From the NCBI RefSeq assembly GCF_003841465.1, contig NZ_REFZ01000006.1:62001-126000 (forward strand): a stretch of 64,000 nt of DNA, in the 5' to 3' direction. Origin of the DNA: Natrarchaeobius oligotrophus (lineage in GTDB: Archaea; Halobacteriota; Halobacteria; Halobacteriales; Natrialbaceae). The position numbers were made by a program, and so were the translations under genes. Position 1 is the first letter of the stretch; each line of letters begins with the position of its first letter. Below, piece by piece: positions 15,177 through 24,909 of the stretch. The notes under the pieces are model-generated. The model made no database searches. It worked only from the letters and a program-made list of their open reading frames with translations, and was not told the origin of the DNA.

Positions 15177-16864
15177 CAGTACGTAACCTCCGTTTCCGCG
15201 TCAGCTTCCTGCGTCTCTGCGTCGTCGGTCCCGCCGTCGGTTCCGGCTTCCTCCAGGACGGCCTCGACCAGTCCGAGAAACGGCGGACTCGGCTGGCCCG
15301 GCCGGGACGTGTACTCCGGGTGGAACTGCGTTCCGAGGAAGTAGGGGTGGCCCTCGAGCTCGAGGATCTCCATCCGGTTGCCCGCCGTCCCGGAGAACGT
15401 CAGCGGCTCGTCCTCGAAGTGTTCGAAGTACTCGGGGTTGACCTCGTATCGGTGCCGGTGGCGCTCCGAACAGGACGTGTCGCCGTACAGTTCGTACGCG
15501 AGCGTCTCGGGTTCGATGACGGTCGTGTGCCCGCCGAGTCTCATGGTTCCGCCCATCTCTTCGACCTCGTATTGCTCCGGCAGGATGTCGATGACCGGGT
15601 GGGGCGTCTCCTCGTCCATCTCCGCCGAGTGTGCGCCCTCGAGACCCAGAACGTTTCGGGCGTACTCGACGACGGCCATCTGGAAACCGAGACAGAGTCC
15701 GAGGAAGGGAACGTCGTTCTCGCGGGCGTACTGGACCGCCCGGATCTTGCCCTCCGAGCCGCGCATCCCGAAGCCGCCGGGGACGATGATTCCGTCGACG
15801 TCCTCGAGCTGGTCGTCGTAGCCGTCGGCCATCCCGTCGGCGTGGATCCAGCGGACGTTCACGTCGATGCCGAGTTCGAAGCCGGCGTGTTTCAGCGACT
15901 CGTGGATCGACATGTAGGCGTCCTCTAAGTCGTACTTGCCGACCAGCGCGACGTCGACCGCGCCGTCTTTCTCGGTGGTGACGATCTCGCGCCAGTCGTT
16001 CGCCCGTTCGCCCTCCGGAAGCGCCTCCTCGGCCAGGCCGAACCGCTCCAGGACGTACTGGTCGAGCCCCTCGTCTTCGACCATCAGCGGGACGTGGTAG
16101 ACGTCCTCGACGTCGGGGTTCGAGAACACCGCTTCGGTCGGAATGTCACAGAACAGCGCGATCTTCTCTTTCGTTTCCGGCTCTAAGCGATCCTCGCAGC
16201 GGCCGACGATCACGTCCGGCTGGAGGCCGATCGAGCGGACCTCCTTGACCGAGTGCTGGGTCGGCTTCGTCTTCTGCTCGCCGTTTTTCGAGTACGGAAC
16301 CAGCGTCACGTGGACGAAGAGGATGTCCTCCTCGTCTTCCTCGTGGGCGAACTGTCGTAACGCCTCGAGGTAGGGCATTCCCTCGATGTCGCCGACCGTG
16401 CCGCCGACTTCGACGATGCAGACGTCGGTGCCGTCGGCCGCCTCCCGGATGCGCCGTTTGATGTCGTCCGTGACGTGCGGGATGATCTGGACCGTCTTGC
16501 CCAGGTAGTCGCCGGCGCGCTCTTTCTCGATGACGTGCTGGTACGTCTTGCCGGTGGTGACGTTGTGATCCGAGGTCATGTCGACGTCGAGGAACCGCTC
16601 GTAGTTCCCCAGGTCGAGGTCGACCTCGCCCCCGTCCTCCAGGACGTACACCTCCCCGTGCTGGTAGGGATTCATCGTCCCCGCGTCGACGTTCAGGTAG
16701 GGATCGATCTTGACCGCGGTGACGTCGAATCCGGCGTTTTTCAGGAGACGGCCGGTGCTCGCGGCCGTGATCCCCTTGCCGAGTCCCGACATCACCCCGC
16801 CGGTGACGAAGATGAACTTGTTCCCCAGTTCGGGGTCATAATGAGTGTCCGATTCCGTCGGCAT
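15176..16864 (-). CDS. pyrG: CTP synthase
   Basis: A 562-residue protein of normal length. The amidoligase domain starts [21 protein letters not shown] (about 15-35, P-loop) and continues with [13 protein letters not shown] (about 48-60). The glutamine amidotransferase domain begins at about 300, with [12 protein letters not shown] (nucleophile Cys about 388) and the catalytic [11 protein letters not shown] (about 516-526). It makes CTP from UTP, glutamine and ATP. It is the first gene of pyrG-guaAb-DUF7126. The ATG at 16864 is chosen because family proteins begin shortly before the FIFVTGG strand; the longer frame upstream is shadow. Confidence 0.97.
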   Translation of the reverse strand: MPTESDTHYDPELGNKFIFVTGGVMSGLGKGITAASTGRLLKNAGFDVTAVKIDPYLNVDAGTMNPYQHGEVYVLEDGGEVDLDLGNYERFLDVDMTSDHNVTTGKTYQHVIEKERAGDYLGKTVQIIPHVTDDIKRRIREAADGTDVCIVEVGGTVGDIEGMPYLEALRQFAHEEDEEDILFVHVTLVPYSKNGEQKTKPTQHSVKEVRSIGLQPDVIVGRCEDRLEPETKEKIALFCDIPTEAVFSNPDVEDVYHVPLMVEDEGLDQYVLERFGLAEEALPEGERANDWREIVTTEKDGAVDVALVGKYDLEDAYMSIHESLKHAGFELGIDVNVRWIHADGMADGYDDQLEDVDGIIVPGGFGMRGSEGKIRAVQYARENDVPFLGLCLGFQMAVVEYARNVLGLEGAHSAEMDEETPHPVIDILPEQYEVEEMGGTMRLGGHTTVIEPETLAYELYGDTSCSERHRHRYEVNPEYFEHFEDEPLTFSGTAGNRMEILELEGHPYFLGTQFHPEYTSRPGQPSPPFLGLVEAVLEEAGTDGGTDDAETQEADAETEVTY

Positions 16865-17078
16865 ACCGAGTGTGCGCGTGAGCAGTTGAAAACGATTTCG
16901 GGACCGGTTCGTCTCCGCCAACAGTTGGCACTCCCCGGGGGACTCGAGAGTCGTCGATTCCAGTCGCTCGACGCGACCGAGACGAACCGAAAACGTCCCC
17001 TCGCCGAGCAGGTGTCCCCGAATCGAAGGCGGACCGGGCTCCCAATCGTTGAAGTGGTGGCTCTCCGTTCGATCGCGT

Positions 17079-17453
17079 ATGAGCGACCTTCGCGTCACCG
17101 TCGACGGGATCGAACTCGAGGCGTCCTGGACCGACGACGCGCCGGAGACGCGAGCCGCGCTGGCGGACGCGCTCCCGGTCGTCGGCGACGCCGTCCGCTG
17201 GGGCGACGAACTCTACTTCGACGTTCCCCTCGAGGTCTCGAGCGAGAACGCGCGCGAAGTCGTTCCCGAGGGGGCGATCGCCTACTGGCCGGCGGGCGGC
17301 AAGCTGTGTCTGTTCTGGGGGGAGACGCCCGCGAGCGTCGACGGCGAACCCCGCGCCGCCGCGCCCGTGAACGTCGTCGCGTGCGTGACGGAGATCGAGC
17401 CGCTCGAGGCCGTCGACGGCGGTGCGCGCGTGAGCCTCGAGCGCGACCATTGA
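17079..17453 (+). CDS. Cyclophilin-like fold protein (DUF369/TM1367 type)
   Basis: A 124-residue all-beta protein. The first strand is [15 protein letters not shown] helix follows ([23 protein letters not shown]), then LYFDVPLEV and [22 protein letters not shown] (about 69-90), the characteristic AYWPxGxxLCLFWG segment of archaeal/bacterial cyclophilin-like proteins. These lack proven prolyl isomerase activity. It is divergent from pyrG, with 214 bp between, and just upstream of a membrane-protein gene on the same strand. Confidence 0.82.
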   Translation: MSDLRVTVDGIELEASWTDDAPETRAALADALPVVGDAVRWGDELYFDVPLEVSSENAREVVPEGAIAYWPAGGKLCLFWGETPASVDGEPRAAAPVNVVACVTEIEPLEAVDGGARVSLERDH

Positions 17454-17525
17454 GATCCCGATCGGCCGTCGTCCTCGACGCGTCGGGAGCGTACTTTTTT
17501 GCGACCGACCGCCGTACTGACTGGT

Positions 17526-18440
17526 ATGTCCCTCCACCGGCGAGCGATCGTCGACGCCGAACCGCCGGACATCGGGTTCCAGGCCGCCTTCGGCTTCTAC
17601 CTGGGACTTATCGCGGCCGGCCTCGTCGCGGTCGTGGGCCTGCTCGCGGACGTGACGACGGCGTCGCTGCTCGCTACCCTCCCGACGACGGTAACCGGCG
17701 TGATGATCGTCGGTCACGTCCTCGCAAAGCGGTTTCACGGGCTCCCCGAACTGATCGGCCGTCGGCTGCGGTGGCGACTCGCCTGCTACCTGCCTGCCGT
17801 TGGACTCGTGGCGGTCGCGCTCGCCCCCGGCGCGACGCCGCTCGCGTACACCGCCCGCTACCTCGCGATAACCGTCGCGATGGCGCTGCTCGTCGGCGTC
17901 ACCGCGTTCGGGCTCGAGCGGCTGTGTCGCGCGCGCTTCGTCGAGGCGATCACGACGGACGAGCCGGTCGTGACGTGGAGCTACCGGCCGGCGGGACTGC
18001 TCTCTCGAAACGGTCTCTGGATGGTGCTGACGGTGTTCGTCGTGATGGCCGGTGTGATGAGCGTCGTCGGCGGAACCCTCTTCGGCCTCCTCTGGCTCGC
18101 CTACGGCGTCATCGTGGTCGCCTGGACGTGGTCCGGGACCGACGACGACTCGCGAGGAAAGAGCTACTACGGCAAGCGCTACTCGCTCGAGATGGCCCCC
18201 GAGCCGGACGAGTGGGGAGAACTTCGCGCACACGAGTACGGCGTCCGCCTCGATCTGGGTCGCTCGCGGAGGTTCGTTCCCTGGGAGCGAATCGAGGGGA
18301 TCGAACTGACCGACGACGAACTCGTCCTGAAACGTCGGTTCCGGAACCTGCGGTGCGACCGCGACGCCATCGACGATCCCGAGGCCGAGGCGGTGCTCGA
18401 GGCGCTCGAGACGGCTCGCGACGCCGCTTCGCGTCGCTGA
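17526..18440 (+). CDS. Membrane protein with C-terminal PH-like domain
   Basis: A 304-residue protein. There are about six hydrophobic segments in the first 200 residues (for example LGLIAAGLVAVVGLLADV, about 25-42; GLWMVLTVFVVMAGVMSVVGG and FGLLWLAYGVIVVAWTW further on). The soluble tail has the pattern HEYGVRLDLGRSRRFVPWERI (about 238-258), like bacterial PH domains where a WERI turn precedes ELTDDELVL strands. The function is unknown; such proteins are often lipid- or envelope-associated. The ATG at 17526 follows a TTTTTTGCG stretch about 30 nt upstream. Confidence 0.75.
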   Translation: MSLHRRAIVDAEPPDIGFQAAFGFYLGLIAAGLVAVVGLLADVTTASLLATLPTTVTGVMIVGHVLAKRFHGLPELIGRRLRWRLACYLPAVGLVAVALAPGATPLAYTARYLAITVAMALLVGVTAFGLERLCRARFVEAITTDEPVVTWSYRPAGLLSRNGLWMVLTVFVVMAGVMSVVGGTLFGLLWLAYGVIVVAWTWSGTDDDSRGKSYYGKRYSLEMAPEPDEWGELRAHEYGVRLDLGRSRRFVPWERIEGIELTDDELVLKRRFRNLRCDRDAIDDPEAEAVLEALETARDAASRR

Positions 18441-18484
18441 TCGCCTCGAAACTGGTTCGGTCCGCCGGCCGCCGGATGTCCCGG

Positions 18485-18664
18485 TCAGGCGGCTTCTCGG
18501 CTATCCAGGTGGTTGTTCACGACCATCGGTGCGAGTACGCCGACGAAGATGAGTACCCCCATCAGGAGCTCCGACGGAAAATCGGTCAGCCAGAATCCTC
18601 CGTACGTGAGAACCAGCGCGAGGAGGACGAATCCGGTCACCACGTTGTTTTCACGGGATACCAT
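18485..18664 (-). CDS. Small two-helix membrane protein
   Basis: A 59-residue protein read from the ATG at 18664 (MVSRENNV). It has two hydrophobic helices, VVTGFVLLALVLTYGGFWL (about 8-26) and LLMGVLIFVGVLAPMVVNN (about 33-51), and a short polar tail. No family is recognised. Downstream and on the same strand as infB, but with only 48 nt between, so it may be part of the infB transcript. A longer start nine codons upstream is possible. Confidence 0.65.
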   Translation of the reverse strand: MVSRENNVVTGFVLLALVLTYGGFWLTDFPSELLMGVLIFVGVLAPMVVNNHLDSREAA

Positions 18665-18712
18665 ACCGTCCGTTCTCACACGATACCGCAAAAGTGCGAC
18701 GAAAATTCGCGT

Positions 18713-20518
18713 TTATTTTCCCCAGAACGGGTCGCGCTTGCGCTGTTTCTCGAGGTACATGTTCAGCGCCTCGAGTTCGTCGCCGGGAATCTCGCTCGCC
18801 AGTTCCTGCTCCAGAATCTTCGCGTGTTTTTCCGGGATTTCGATCCAGAGTTCGTCGTCCTCTTCGATCTGGCGGCCGACGGTCGGACCGTCGATGGCGA
18901 TCGAGACGCGGTTTCCGGCGCGGACTTCGTCGATGTCCTCGCCCTGCTCTTGGATTCCCTTGACCTGGCCGACGCGATCGGGCTCGTTGCCGTCGAACGT
19001 GACGACGTTGGTGTTGTTGCGGATCGTCCCGGCGTTGACCTCGACGCCGACGACCGCGGGGTCGTTCTGGCGGAAGGTGTGATCCGGCAGGATGCGAAAC
19101 CGGGCCGGACGGACGATGTTTTCGAGGATCGTGTCCTGCTGGGCGCGCTCGAGTTCTTCGACGAACTCCTCGTACTCCTCGATCAGCTGGTAGATCACCT
19201 CGTCCGTAAAGAGGGTGACGTCGTCGATCTCGGCTCGGCGATCGGCGTCACCGAGGACGTCGACGTTGAACCCGAGGATGACCCGCTGTTTCGGCTCCTC
19301 GGCCGTCGAGGCGACTGAAACGTCCCGCGGAGCGACGTCGCCGACCTCCGCGCGGACGATCGGCACCTCCGCTTCGTCCAGGGCGTCGGCCATCGCCTCG
19401 AGGCTCCCGAGGGTGTCGGCTTTGACGACGACGCCCTGTTCTTCGGTGTCGACGGCGATGTCGGCGAGTTCGGCTTCGACCTCGCGAACGACCTCCTCGA
19501 GGTCGCGGTCGCGGACGACGCGGACCGGCGCGCCGGCCATCGCGTCCTCAAGGTCGGGCGCGGCCACTTTGATCCCGGCCGCGGCCGAGACCTCCTCGAC
19601 CTTTTCGAACCGGCTTTCGGTTCGAATCTCCGCGAGCGGGCGGGGCTGGAGCAGCGCGCGTACCTCGGTGACGATCGGATCGTTCTGTCCACCGATGACG
19701 ATTTCGTCGTCGGCCCGGACCGTCCCGTCGTAGAGGACGGTGTCGATCGTCGTTCCGAAGCCCTTCTCCTCTTTGACCTCGAGGACGGTGCCGACGCCGG
19801 GTCCGGCGACGTCGATCTCCATCTCCGCTTTCATGTAGCGCTGGGAGAGTCCCATCATGACCGCGAGCAGGTCGGGAACGCCCTCGCCGGTCATCGCGGA
19901 GACGGGAACGACGCCGACGTTGCGCTGGAAGTTCTGGACCCGCCAGTAGAGGTCGGCCGAGAAGCCCTCGTCCGAGAGGTTGCCGATGATCTCGTAGAGG
20001 CTCTCGTCCAGCCGACCGGTGACGCGATCGCTCTGGGCGTCGTACGTCGCGTTGATCGGTGAGTCCTCGTTTGCGTTCCAGCCCGGAACGGTGTCGATCT
20101 TGTTCGCCGCGACGATGAACGGCGTCTGCGAGCGCTTGAGGATGTCGAGCGCCTCGAGCGTCTGGGGCTGGAAGCCGTCATTGACGTCGACGACGAGGAT
20201 CGCGATGTCGGCCAGCGCGCCACCGCGCGAGCGAAGCGTGGTGAACGAGTGGTGTCCCGGCGTGTCGATGAACAACAACCCGGGCAGGTCGAAGTCGTCG
20301 GGATCGACCAGGTCGCCCGCGATCGTCGAGATGACGTCCAGGGGGACGGCCGTCGCGCCGATGTGCTGGGTGATCGCGCCTGCTTCGCCCTCGATGACCG
20401 CCGAGCCGCGGATCTTATCGAGGAGACTTGTCTTCCCGTGATCGACGTGTCCGAGGACGGCGACGATCGGGGTCCGAAGTGATGTAGGGTCGAGAGTGTC
20501 TGCGTCCGGTTCCGACAT
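18713..20518 (-). CDS. infB: Translation initiation factor aIF5B (IF-2 family)
   Basis: A 601-residue GTPase, the usual archaeal size and without an intein. The G1 motif is VAVLGHVDHGKTSLLD (about 18-33), switch II FIDTPGHHSF (about 83-92), NKID (about 139-142) and a G5-like VSAMTG (about 209). Domain II follows at about 235, then the alpha/beta domain III and the long helix to a C-terminal beta domain ending EKQRKRDPFWGK. It promotes ribosomal subunit joining. The start sits directly before the G domain, with a short acidic tail as in other archaea. Confidence 0.97.
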   Translation of the reverse strand: MSEPDADTLDPTSLRTPIVAVLGHVDHGKTSLLDKIRGSAVIEGEAGAITQHIGATAVPLDVISTIAGDLVDPDDFDLPGLLFIDTPGHHSFTTLRSRGGALADIAILVVDVNDGFQPQTLEALDILKRSQTPFIVAANKIDTVPGWNANEDSPINATYDAQSDRVTGRLDESLYEIIGNLSDEGFSADLYWRVQNFQRNVGVVPVSAMTGEGVPDLLAVMMGLSQRYMKAEMEIDVAGPGVGTVLEVKEEKGFGTTIDTVLYDGTVRADDEIVIGGQNDPIVTEVRALLQPRPLAEIRTESRFEKVEEVSAAAGIKVAAPDLEDAMAGAPVRVVRDRDLEEVVREVEAELADIAVDTEEQGVVVKADTLGSLEAMADALDEAEVPIVRAEVGDVAPRDVSVASTAEEPKQRVILGFNVDVLGDADRRAEIDDVTLFTDEVIYQLIEEYEEFVEELERAQQDTILENIVRPARFRILPDHTFRQNDPAVVGVEVNAGTIRNNTNVVTFDGNEPDRVGQVKGIQEQGEDIDEVRAGNRVSIAIDGPTVGRQIEEDDELWIEIPEKHAKILEQELASEIPGDELEALNMYLEKQRKRDPFWGK

Positions 20519-20697
20519 GGTGAACCACCAGAGAAGGTCTTGTCTAGAGCGTCCGCAGGGCGGTAGTTAAACCCATCGTCACGGCGCTCCCTCGTCGGCG
20601 TCCGTTCGAGGGCGGCCACGTGCCCGCGTTCGAGGGTCGACCGTCGAACTAACGGCGACCGTCGGCCGACATCACGTCGAGTGGTCGCTCCCCGTGG

Positions 20698-20706
20698 TAT
20701 TTAATA
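20698..20706 (+). promoter_or_regulatory. TATA box of the PRC-barrel gene
   Basis: TATTTAATA centred about 28 nt before the ATG at 20730, the spacing of a leaderless haloarchaeal promoter. It drives the PRC-barrel/nob1 pair. Confidence 0.6.
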
Positions 20707-20729
20707 CCGATTAGTAAATACGAGTATGC

Positions 20730-20975
20730 ATGAGCGATATACTCGCTGAGAACCTCTCGGGCAAATCCGTCATGGGCTCCGACGGAACCGAACTCGGATT
20801 GCTCTACAACATCACGATGGACCTCAAATCCGGCTCGCTCCACAACCTCATCGTCGAACCCGACGAAGAGCTTCCGAGCAACTCGGTCGACTTCGACGTC
20901 AACGACGCCGGTCGGTTTCTCGTTCCCGTCAGCCGCGTTCAAGCGGTGAAAGACTACATCGTCGTCAAGCGCTAA
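20730..20975 (+). CDS. PRC-barrel domain protein
   Basis: An 81-residue protein that is one PRC-barrel domain. LSGKSVMGSDGTELGLLYNI (about 10-29) gives the first beta pair, a hinge LKSGSLHNLIVEPDEELP follows, and the last strands FLVPVSRVQAVKDYIVV end the protein. Archaeal stand-alone PRC-barrels are implicated in cell division (CdpB-like) or RNA metabolism. It lies 4 bp before nob1 on the same strand, so probably one mRNA. Confidence 0.88.
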   Translation: MSDILAENLSGKSVMGSDGTELGLLYNITMDLKSGSLHNLIVEPDEELPSNSVDFDVNDAGRFLVPVSRVQAVKDYIVVKR

Positions 20976-20979
20976 CGGT

Positions 20980-21438
20980 ATGTACGTTCTCGACTCCTCG
21001 GCTTTTATCCACGACTTTCACACCACAGAACAGACCGCAACCATCCCGCTCGTCCGCGACGAACTCGAGGACGAAAGCGCCTACCGGTACGACGCGATGG
21101 AGGGCTCGGGGATGCACATCCACATCCCCAACGAGGACACGACCGAGAAGGTCAGACGCGCCGCCAGGGAGTCCGGCGACCTCGAGGTGCTCTCCGACAC
21201 CGACGTTCGACTCGTCGCCGCGAGTTTCGAACTCGACGGGACGCTCGTGACCGACGATTACGCGATGCAAAACGTCGCCGAGAAGTTGAACGTCGAAGTC
21301 GAGGCGATCGCTCGCGACGGTATCGACGAACAGCGCCACTGGCAGTTCCAGTGTCAGGGCTGTGGCCGCGAGTTCGACGAGGAGAAAGACCGCTGTCCGA
21401 TCTGTGGCTCGGCGCTCGCGCGCAAGAATCCCAACTAG
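20980..21438 (+). CDS. nob1: Endoribonuclease Nob1
   Basis: A 152-residue protein. The PIN domain (about 1-110) has acidic residues VLDSSAFIHDF (about 3-13) and LVTDDYAMQNVA (about 88-99). A C-terminal zinc ribbon (CQGCGREFDEEKDRCPICG, about 126-144) follows. Nob1 cleaves the 3' end of pre-16S rRNA during small-subunit maturation. It is co-oriented with the PRC-barrel gene 4 bp upstream; this pairing suggests a shared ribosome-related transcript. Length and domain order match archaeal Nob1. Confidence 0.95.
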   Translation: MYVLDSSAFIHDFHTTEQTATIPLVRDELEDESAYRYDAMEGSGMHIHIPNEDTTEKVRRAARESGDLEVLSDTDVRLVAASFELDGTLVTDDYAMQNVAEKLNVEVEAIARDGIDEQRHWQFQCQGCGREFDEEKDRCPICGSALARKNPN

Positions 21439-21706
21439 CCGTTCTCCGCCGTCGGTTCCCTCGAGCCGTTCTCCGTCGGTGGTTCACGTCGGTGAACCGC
21501 TACTGCGGAGATCGCTCGAGTGACTCTCCGCGACTCTCGAGGCGTTCGACAGCTACTGTCCGACGCTCGACTGCTCGAGCGTCGACGCAGCTCTTTCGAG
21601 CCATCGAAGGGATTGCCGACTGACGCGCGTCCGAGTCGCTGTGCATCGGGCCCGGTGCAATCGCGACTGGCCTTGAGTTGTGCGGTACATCGGTACACAC
21701 ACCGTA
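21439..21706. other. Intergenic region between convergent genes
   Basis: No gene or recognisable element is seen in these 268 bp. Confidence 0.35.
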
Positions 21707-22825
21707 TCAGGCGTACATCGCGTACAGATTCGCAAAGAGGATCGCGTTGTAGATGCCGTGGATGATCGCCGGCACGACCAGGTTCTCGGTCCGCTCGTAG
21801 ATCGTTCCCAGCACGAGCGAGAGCCCGAAGATCACGCCGAGGCTCGCGATCACTTCGCCCGCGCCGGCGGTGCCGTACGCGAGGACGTGAACCGCGGCGA
21901 AGATGACGCTCCCGACGACGACGGCTCCGTAGCGCGAGAACGTTCCGTACAGCGCCTTCTGGATCACGTTTCGGTAGAGCAGTTCCTCGAACGGACCGAT
22001 GATCAACAGCGAGGCCGGAATCAACACGAGGAGAATCTCCGGGTTCTCCTGGGCTTGCTGGGCGGTTCCGTGATCGGAGCTTTCGATCCCGGTCGTGTAG
22101 AACACCGCCGAGATCAGAAACAGTGCGCCGAACAGCACGAAGATTCCGGCGACGATCCAGAGGAGATCGCGTTTGGTCGGAACGTGGAGGTCGATGTACG
22201 AGAATCCGTACTCCCGAATCACGAGGTAGCCGATCGCAACCGCCCCCGTTCCGAGGGCCATTCCGATCTGGCTGACGACGACGAGTTGCACCAGCGAGAG
22301 CGACCCGAACGCCGCCATCGCGGGAAGCGCGACCGCAACCGTGGCGAACTGCGCGGCGATCAATCCGCCCAGTCCGAGAACCGACAGCGTTGCCGTCTGT
22401 ACGCTGCGCTCTTTGAGCCCGTAGCCGTCGATTCCGAAGAAGTGAGCGACGCCGACGCTGACTGCGAGTCCCGCCGTACAGAACGCGACGAACACGAGCG
22501 AAATCGACCAGGGAACGGCGGGAAGGGCGATCGACGCCGCGACGCCCTGGTTGAGCGCGTAGCCGGCGAGCATCACGACGACGGCGCTCGAGGCGGCGGC
22601 CACCCCCGCGGCCAGCCGTCGCTCGAGGCCGAAGTGGCGGTCCGCCAGAAACGCCACCACGGCGACGACCGCGAACGCGGCGCCGACCCAGACGGCCGGG
22701 TCGTCGACGCCGCGGCGGATGGGAACGATCATCGCGGCCATCGTCGCGGCCGCGAATCCGATCCCGACGCCGGGAACGACGCCGGAGGAGACGGACCCGG
22801 CGTCGGTCCGTGCAATCTCGGTCAT
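21707..22825 (-). CDS. CPBP-family intramembrane metalloprotease
   Basis: A 372-residue membrane protein with about ten hydrophobic segments. The CPBP (Abi/Rce1-like) core is at about 270-360: FEELLYRNVIQKAL (the EExxxR motif), FAAVHVLAYG (second motif with His) and a last GIYNAILF. Residues in these motifs coordinate zinc in Rce1-type proteases. Substrates of haloarchaeal members are unknown. The ATG at 22825 (MTEIARTD) is chosen because upstream residues are arginine-rich; the frame begins at 22864. Confidence 0.86.
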   Translation of the reverse strand: MTEIARTDAGSVSSGVVPGVGIGFAAATMAAMIVPIRRGVDDPAVWVGAAFAVVAVVAFLADRHFGLERRLAAGVAAASSAVVVMLAGYALNQGVAASIALPAVPWSISLVFVAFCTAGLAVSVGVAHFFGIDGYGLKERSVQTATLSVLGLGGLIAAQFATVAVALPAMAAFGSLSLVQLVVVSQIGMALGTGAVAIGYLVIREYGFSYIDLHVPTKRDLLWIVAGIFVLFGALFLISAVFYTTGIESSDHGTAQQAQENPEILLVLIPASLLIIGPFEELLYRNVIQKALYGTFSRYGAVVVGSVIFAAVHVLAYGTAGAGEVIASLGVIFGLSLVLGTIYERTENLVVPAIIHGIYNAILFANLYAMYA

Positions 22826-22891
22826 ACGCGGTCTTTCGCGCGCGGCCACATAGGACCTCCGCAAGCGGACGGCGGTTGCCGATTCGGTCGG

Positions 22892-24193
22892 TCAGCGTTC
22901 GACGCGAAGCTCGGTTTTTTCCGTCACCGACTCGGCCTCCTCGAACGTCCCCTCCCCGAGCAGCCCCCGCGTGGCTCGCTTCGCCCACTCGACTGCGGGC
23001 TGGTTGAACGGATTCACGTCGTACAGCTCGCCCGCGAGCACGCACGCGGCTTCCATCCCGTACAGGAGGCCGCCGAGTTCGTACTCGTCGACCCGCTCGA
23101 GTTCGATCCGGACGTTCGGGCGGCCGGCGGCGGCGAGGCTCGCCTCCGTCGCCTCGAACTCGGCCGACAGCAACTCGCCGAGGGTCGCCTCCCCGAGGTA
23201 CGCGAGGTCGTCGACGTCGGTCGCGGGGATCGATCGATCGTCGCGCTCGTCGGGGACGACGAAGCTGACGAGTTTGTCCCGCGGTCCCGCCCGGTAAAGC
23301 TGAATTTGTGAGTGCTGGTCCGTCGCGCCGAGTGCGCGCACCGGCGTCTGTCCGAGTCCGTCCTTTCCGAGGCTCTCGGCCCACAGCTGGGCGAACCACT
23401 CGGCGTAGGTGTCGAGCGATTCCGCGTACGGCATCATCGCGTTCGTTCCCGCACCCCGCGCGTCGAGAGCGTATGCCGTTGTTCCGTACGCGTAGGCCGG
23501 ACACTCGAACAGCGATCCGGCCAGCGAGTCCGCCTCGGCGGCCGCGCCCGAAAGCAGCGCCTCCAGGTCGTGACCGCAGACGGCCGCGGCGACCATGCCG
23601 ACCGCCGAGAGCGCTGAGAATCGTCCGGGGACGCCGTCCGGAACGCGAAGCGACGGGAGGTCGCGTCGATCCGAGAGGTCCCGAAGCGGACCCGACTCGC
23701 CCGTCGTCACGATCGTTCGTTCGGTCCAGTCGACGCCAGCGCGCTCGAACGCGTCCCGAACGACGAGAAAGTTCGCGAGCGTCTCGGCCGTCGTTCCCGA
23801 TCGGGAGACGACGTTGATCGCCGTCCGCTCGAGCGGAAGCCGACCGAGCTGAGTCGAGATCCACGCGGGATCGACGTTGTCGAGGTAGACCGCCTCCACG
23901 TCGCTTTCGGCCGCCAGTGCGTTGGTAATCGTCGCTGCACCCAGCGCGCTGCCACCGATACCGACCGTGAGCAGGGCGTCGGCGTCGGCGACCGGTGCGA
24001 CCGTCTCGCGGATCTCGTCCGGGTCCGTTCGCTCCGGGAGGTTCAACGCGGCGTAGCCGTGCTCGTCGTTCGCTCGGCCGGCCTCGATTCGTTCGTGTGC
24101 GTCGGCCACGCGTTCGTCGAGGCGCTCGAGTGAATCCCTCGACACGCCGGGAGACGCGACGGACGCGAGTGCGTTGCCGATGTCGACGTTCAT
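22892..24193 (-). CDS. pgi: Glucose-6-phosphate isomerase
   Basis: A 433-residue protein of the short archaeal PGI type. It has the sugar isomerase fold with an early LLTVGIGGSALGA (about 74-86) strand-turn, the phosphate-binding VVSRSGTTAETLANF (about 128-142) and a C-terminal NPFNQPAVEWAK (about 397-408). It interconverts glucose-6-phosphate and fructose-6-phosphate, serving gluconeogenesis in haloarchaea, which usually lack classical glycolysis. It lies 67 bp after the CPBP gene in the same direction. Confidence 0.94.
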   Translation of the reverse strand: MNVDIGNALASVASPGVSRDSLERLDERVADAHERIEAGRANDEHGYAALNLPERTDPDEIRETVAPVADADALLTVGIGGSALGAATITNALAAESDVEAVYLDNVDPAWISTQLGRLPLERTAINVVSRSGTTAETLANFLVVRDAFERAGVDWTERTIVTTGESGPLRDLSDRRDLPSLRVPDGVPGRFSALSAVGMVAAAVCGHDLEALLSGAAAEADSLAGSLFECPAYAYGTTAYALDARGAGTNAMMPYAESLDTYAEWFAQLWAESLGKDGLGQTPVRALGATDQHSQIQLYRAGPRDKLVSFVVPDERDDRSIPATDVDDLAYLGEATLGELLSAEFEATEASLAAAGRPNVRIELERVDEYELGGLLYGMEAACVLAGELYDVNPFNQPAVEWAKRATRGLLGEGTFEEAESVTEKTELRVER

Positions 24194-24375
24194 ACCCCTT
24201 CAGGCGGTCGCCGGAGCTAAAACCGTTCCGTCACGCCGCGATCGCGCCGTTCGAGTCGACCGGATCGCCTCGCGACGGAGCGACGTCACGCGCCCCCGGA
24301 CGACGGCGGCCACTCGCCACCGTCGCGGGCGAAGACGAAACCTCGAAACCAGGCGCGTCCGTACGTACGCACGAC

Positions 24376-24858
24376 ATGAGCGAACAGCCGGAACAGACGG
24401 GAACGTTCGTCGTCACCCACGCCGACGCCGAGTCGGCCGTCGTCCGCGACGTCGACACCGCACAGGTCCTCACGCTCGCGTCCAATCCGGGCCTCGAGGT
24501 CGACGACGTCGTCGATGCGACCGTCGCGCCCGATCCGCCGCTCGAGGTGACCTGGCAGGTGATCGAGGTCGAGAGCCGACGGTCGATCGAACTGGTCGAC
24601 AGCGACCTCGAGCCGACCCGGCGTTCGAAAGCGCTCGCGGCCGACGCCGATATCGGCGACCTCGTCACCGACGAGCGGGCCGGGACGGGTGAGATCCACG
24701 TCGTTCGCGTGCCGGCGGAGGAGGTCGACGATGCGGCTCGCGACGTCCTCGACGACGACGAGACGATCGCGCGGGCGGCGCGACTCGAGGCGGTCCGCGT
24801 CGAGGTGCGTCGATCGGCGGACGACGGGATGGTGAGCGTTCGGTACCTGCCCGACTGA
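24376..24858 (+). CDS. DUF5812-type haloarchaeal protein
   Basis: A 160-residue soluble acidic protein. It opens with EQTGTFVVTHADAESAVVRDV (about 6-26), then VLTLASNPGLEVDDVVDATV strands and an ITRH-like segment. A second alpha/beta part (GEIHVVRVPAEEVDDAARDVL, about 113-133) ends in VRYLPD. No catalytic residues are obvious. The family assignment is from memory of similar haloarchaeal proteins, so moderate. It is divergent from pgi. Confidence 0.6.
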   Translation: MSEQPEQTGTFVVTHADAESAVVRDVDTAQVLTLASNPGLEVDDVVDATVAPDPPLEVTWQVIEVESRRSIELVDSDLEPTRRSKALAADADIGDLVTDERAGTGEIHVVRVPAEEVDDAARDVLDDDETIARAARLEAVRVEVRRSADDGMVSVRYLPD

Positions 24859-24909
24859 TGGGACGGTGGCTGAATGAACGCGACCGCGGGGACGGTAGCC
24901 GGACGAACG

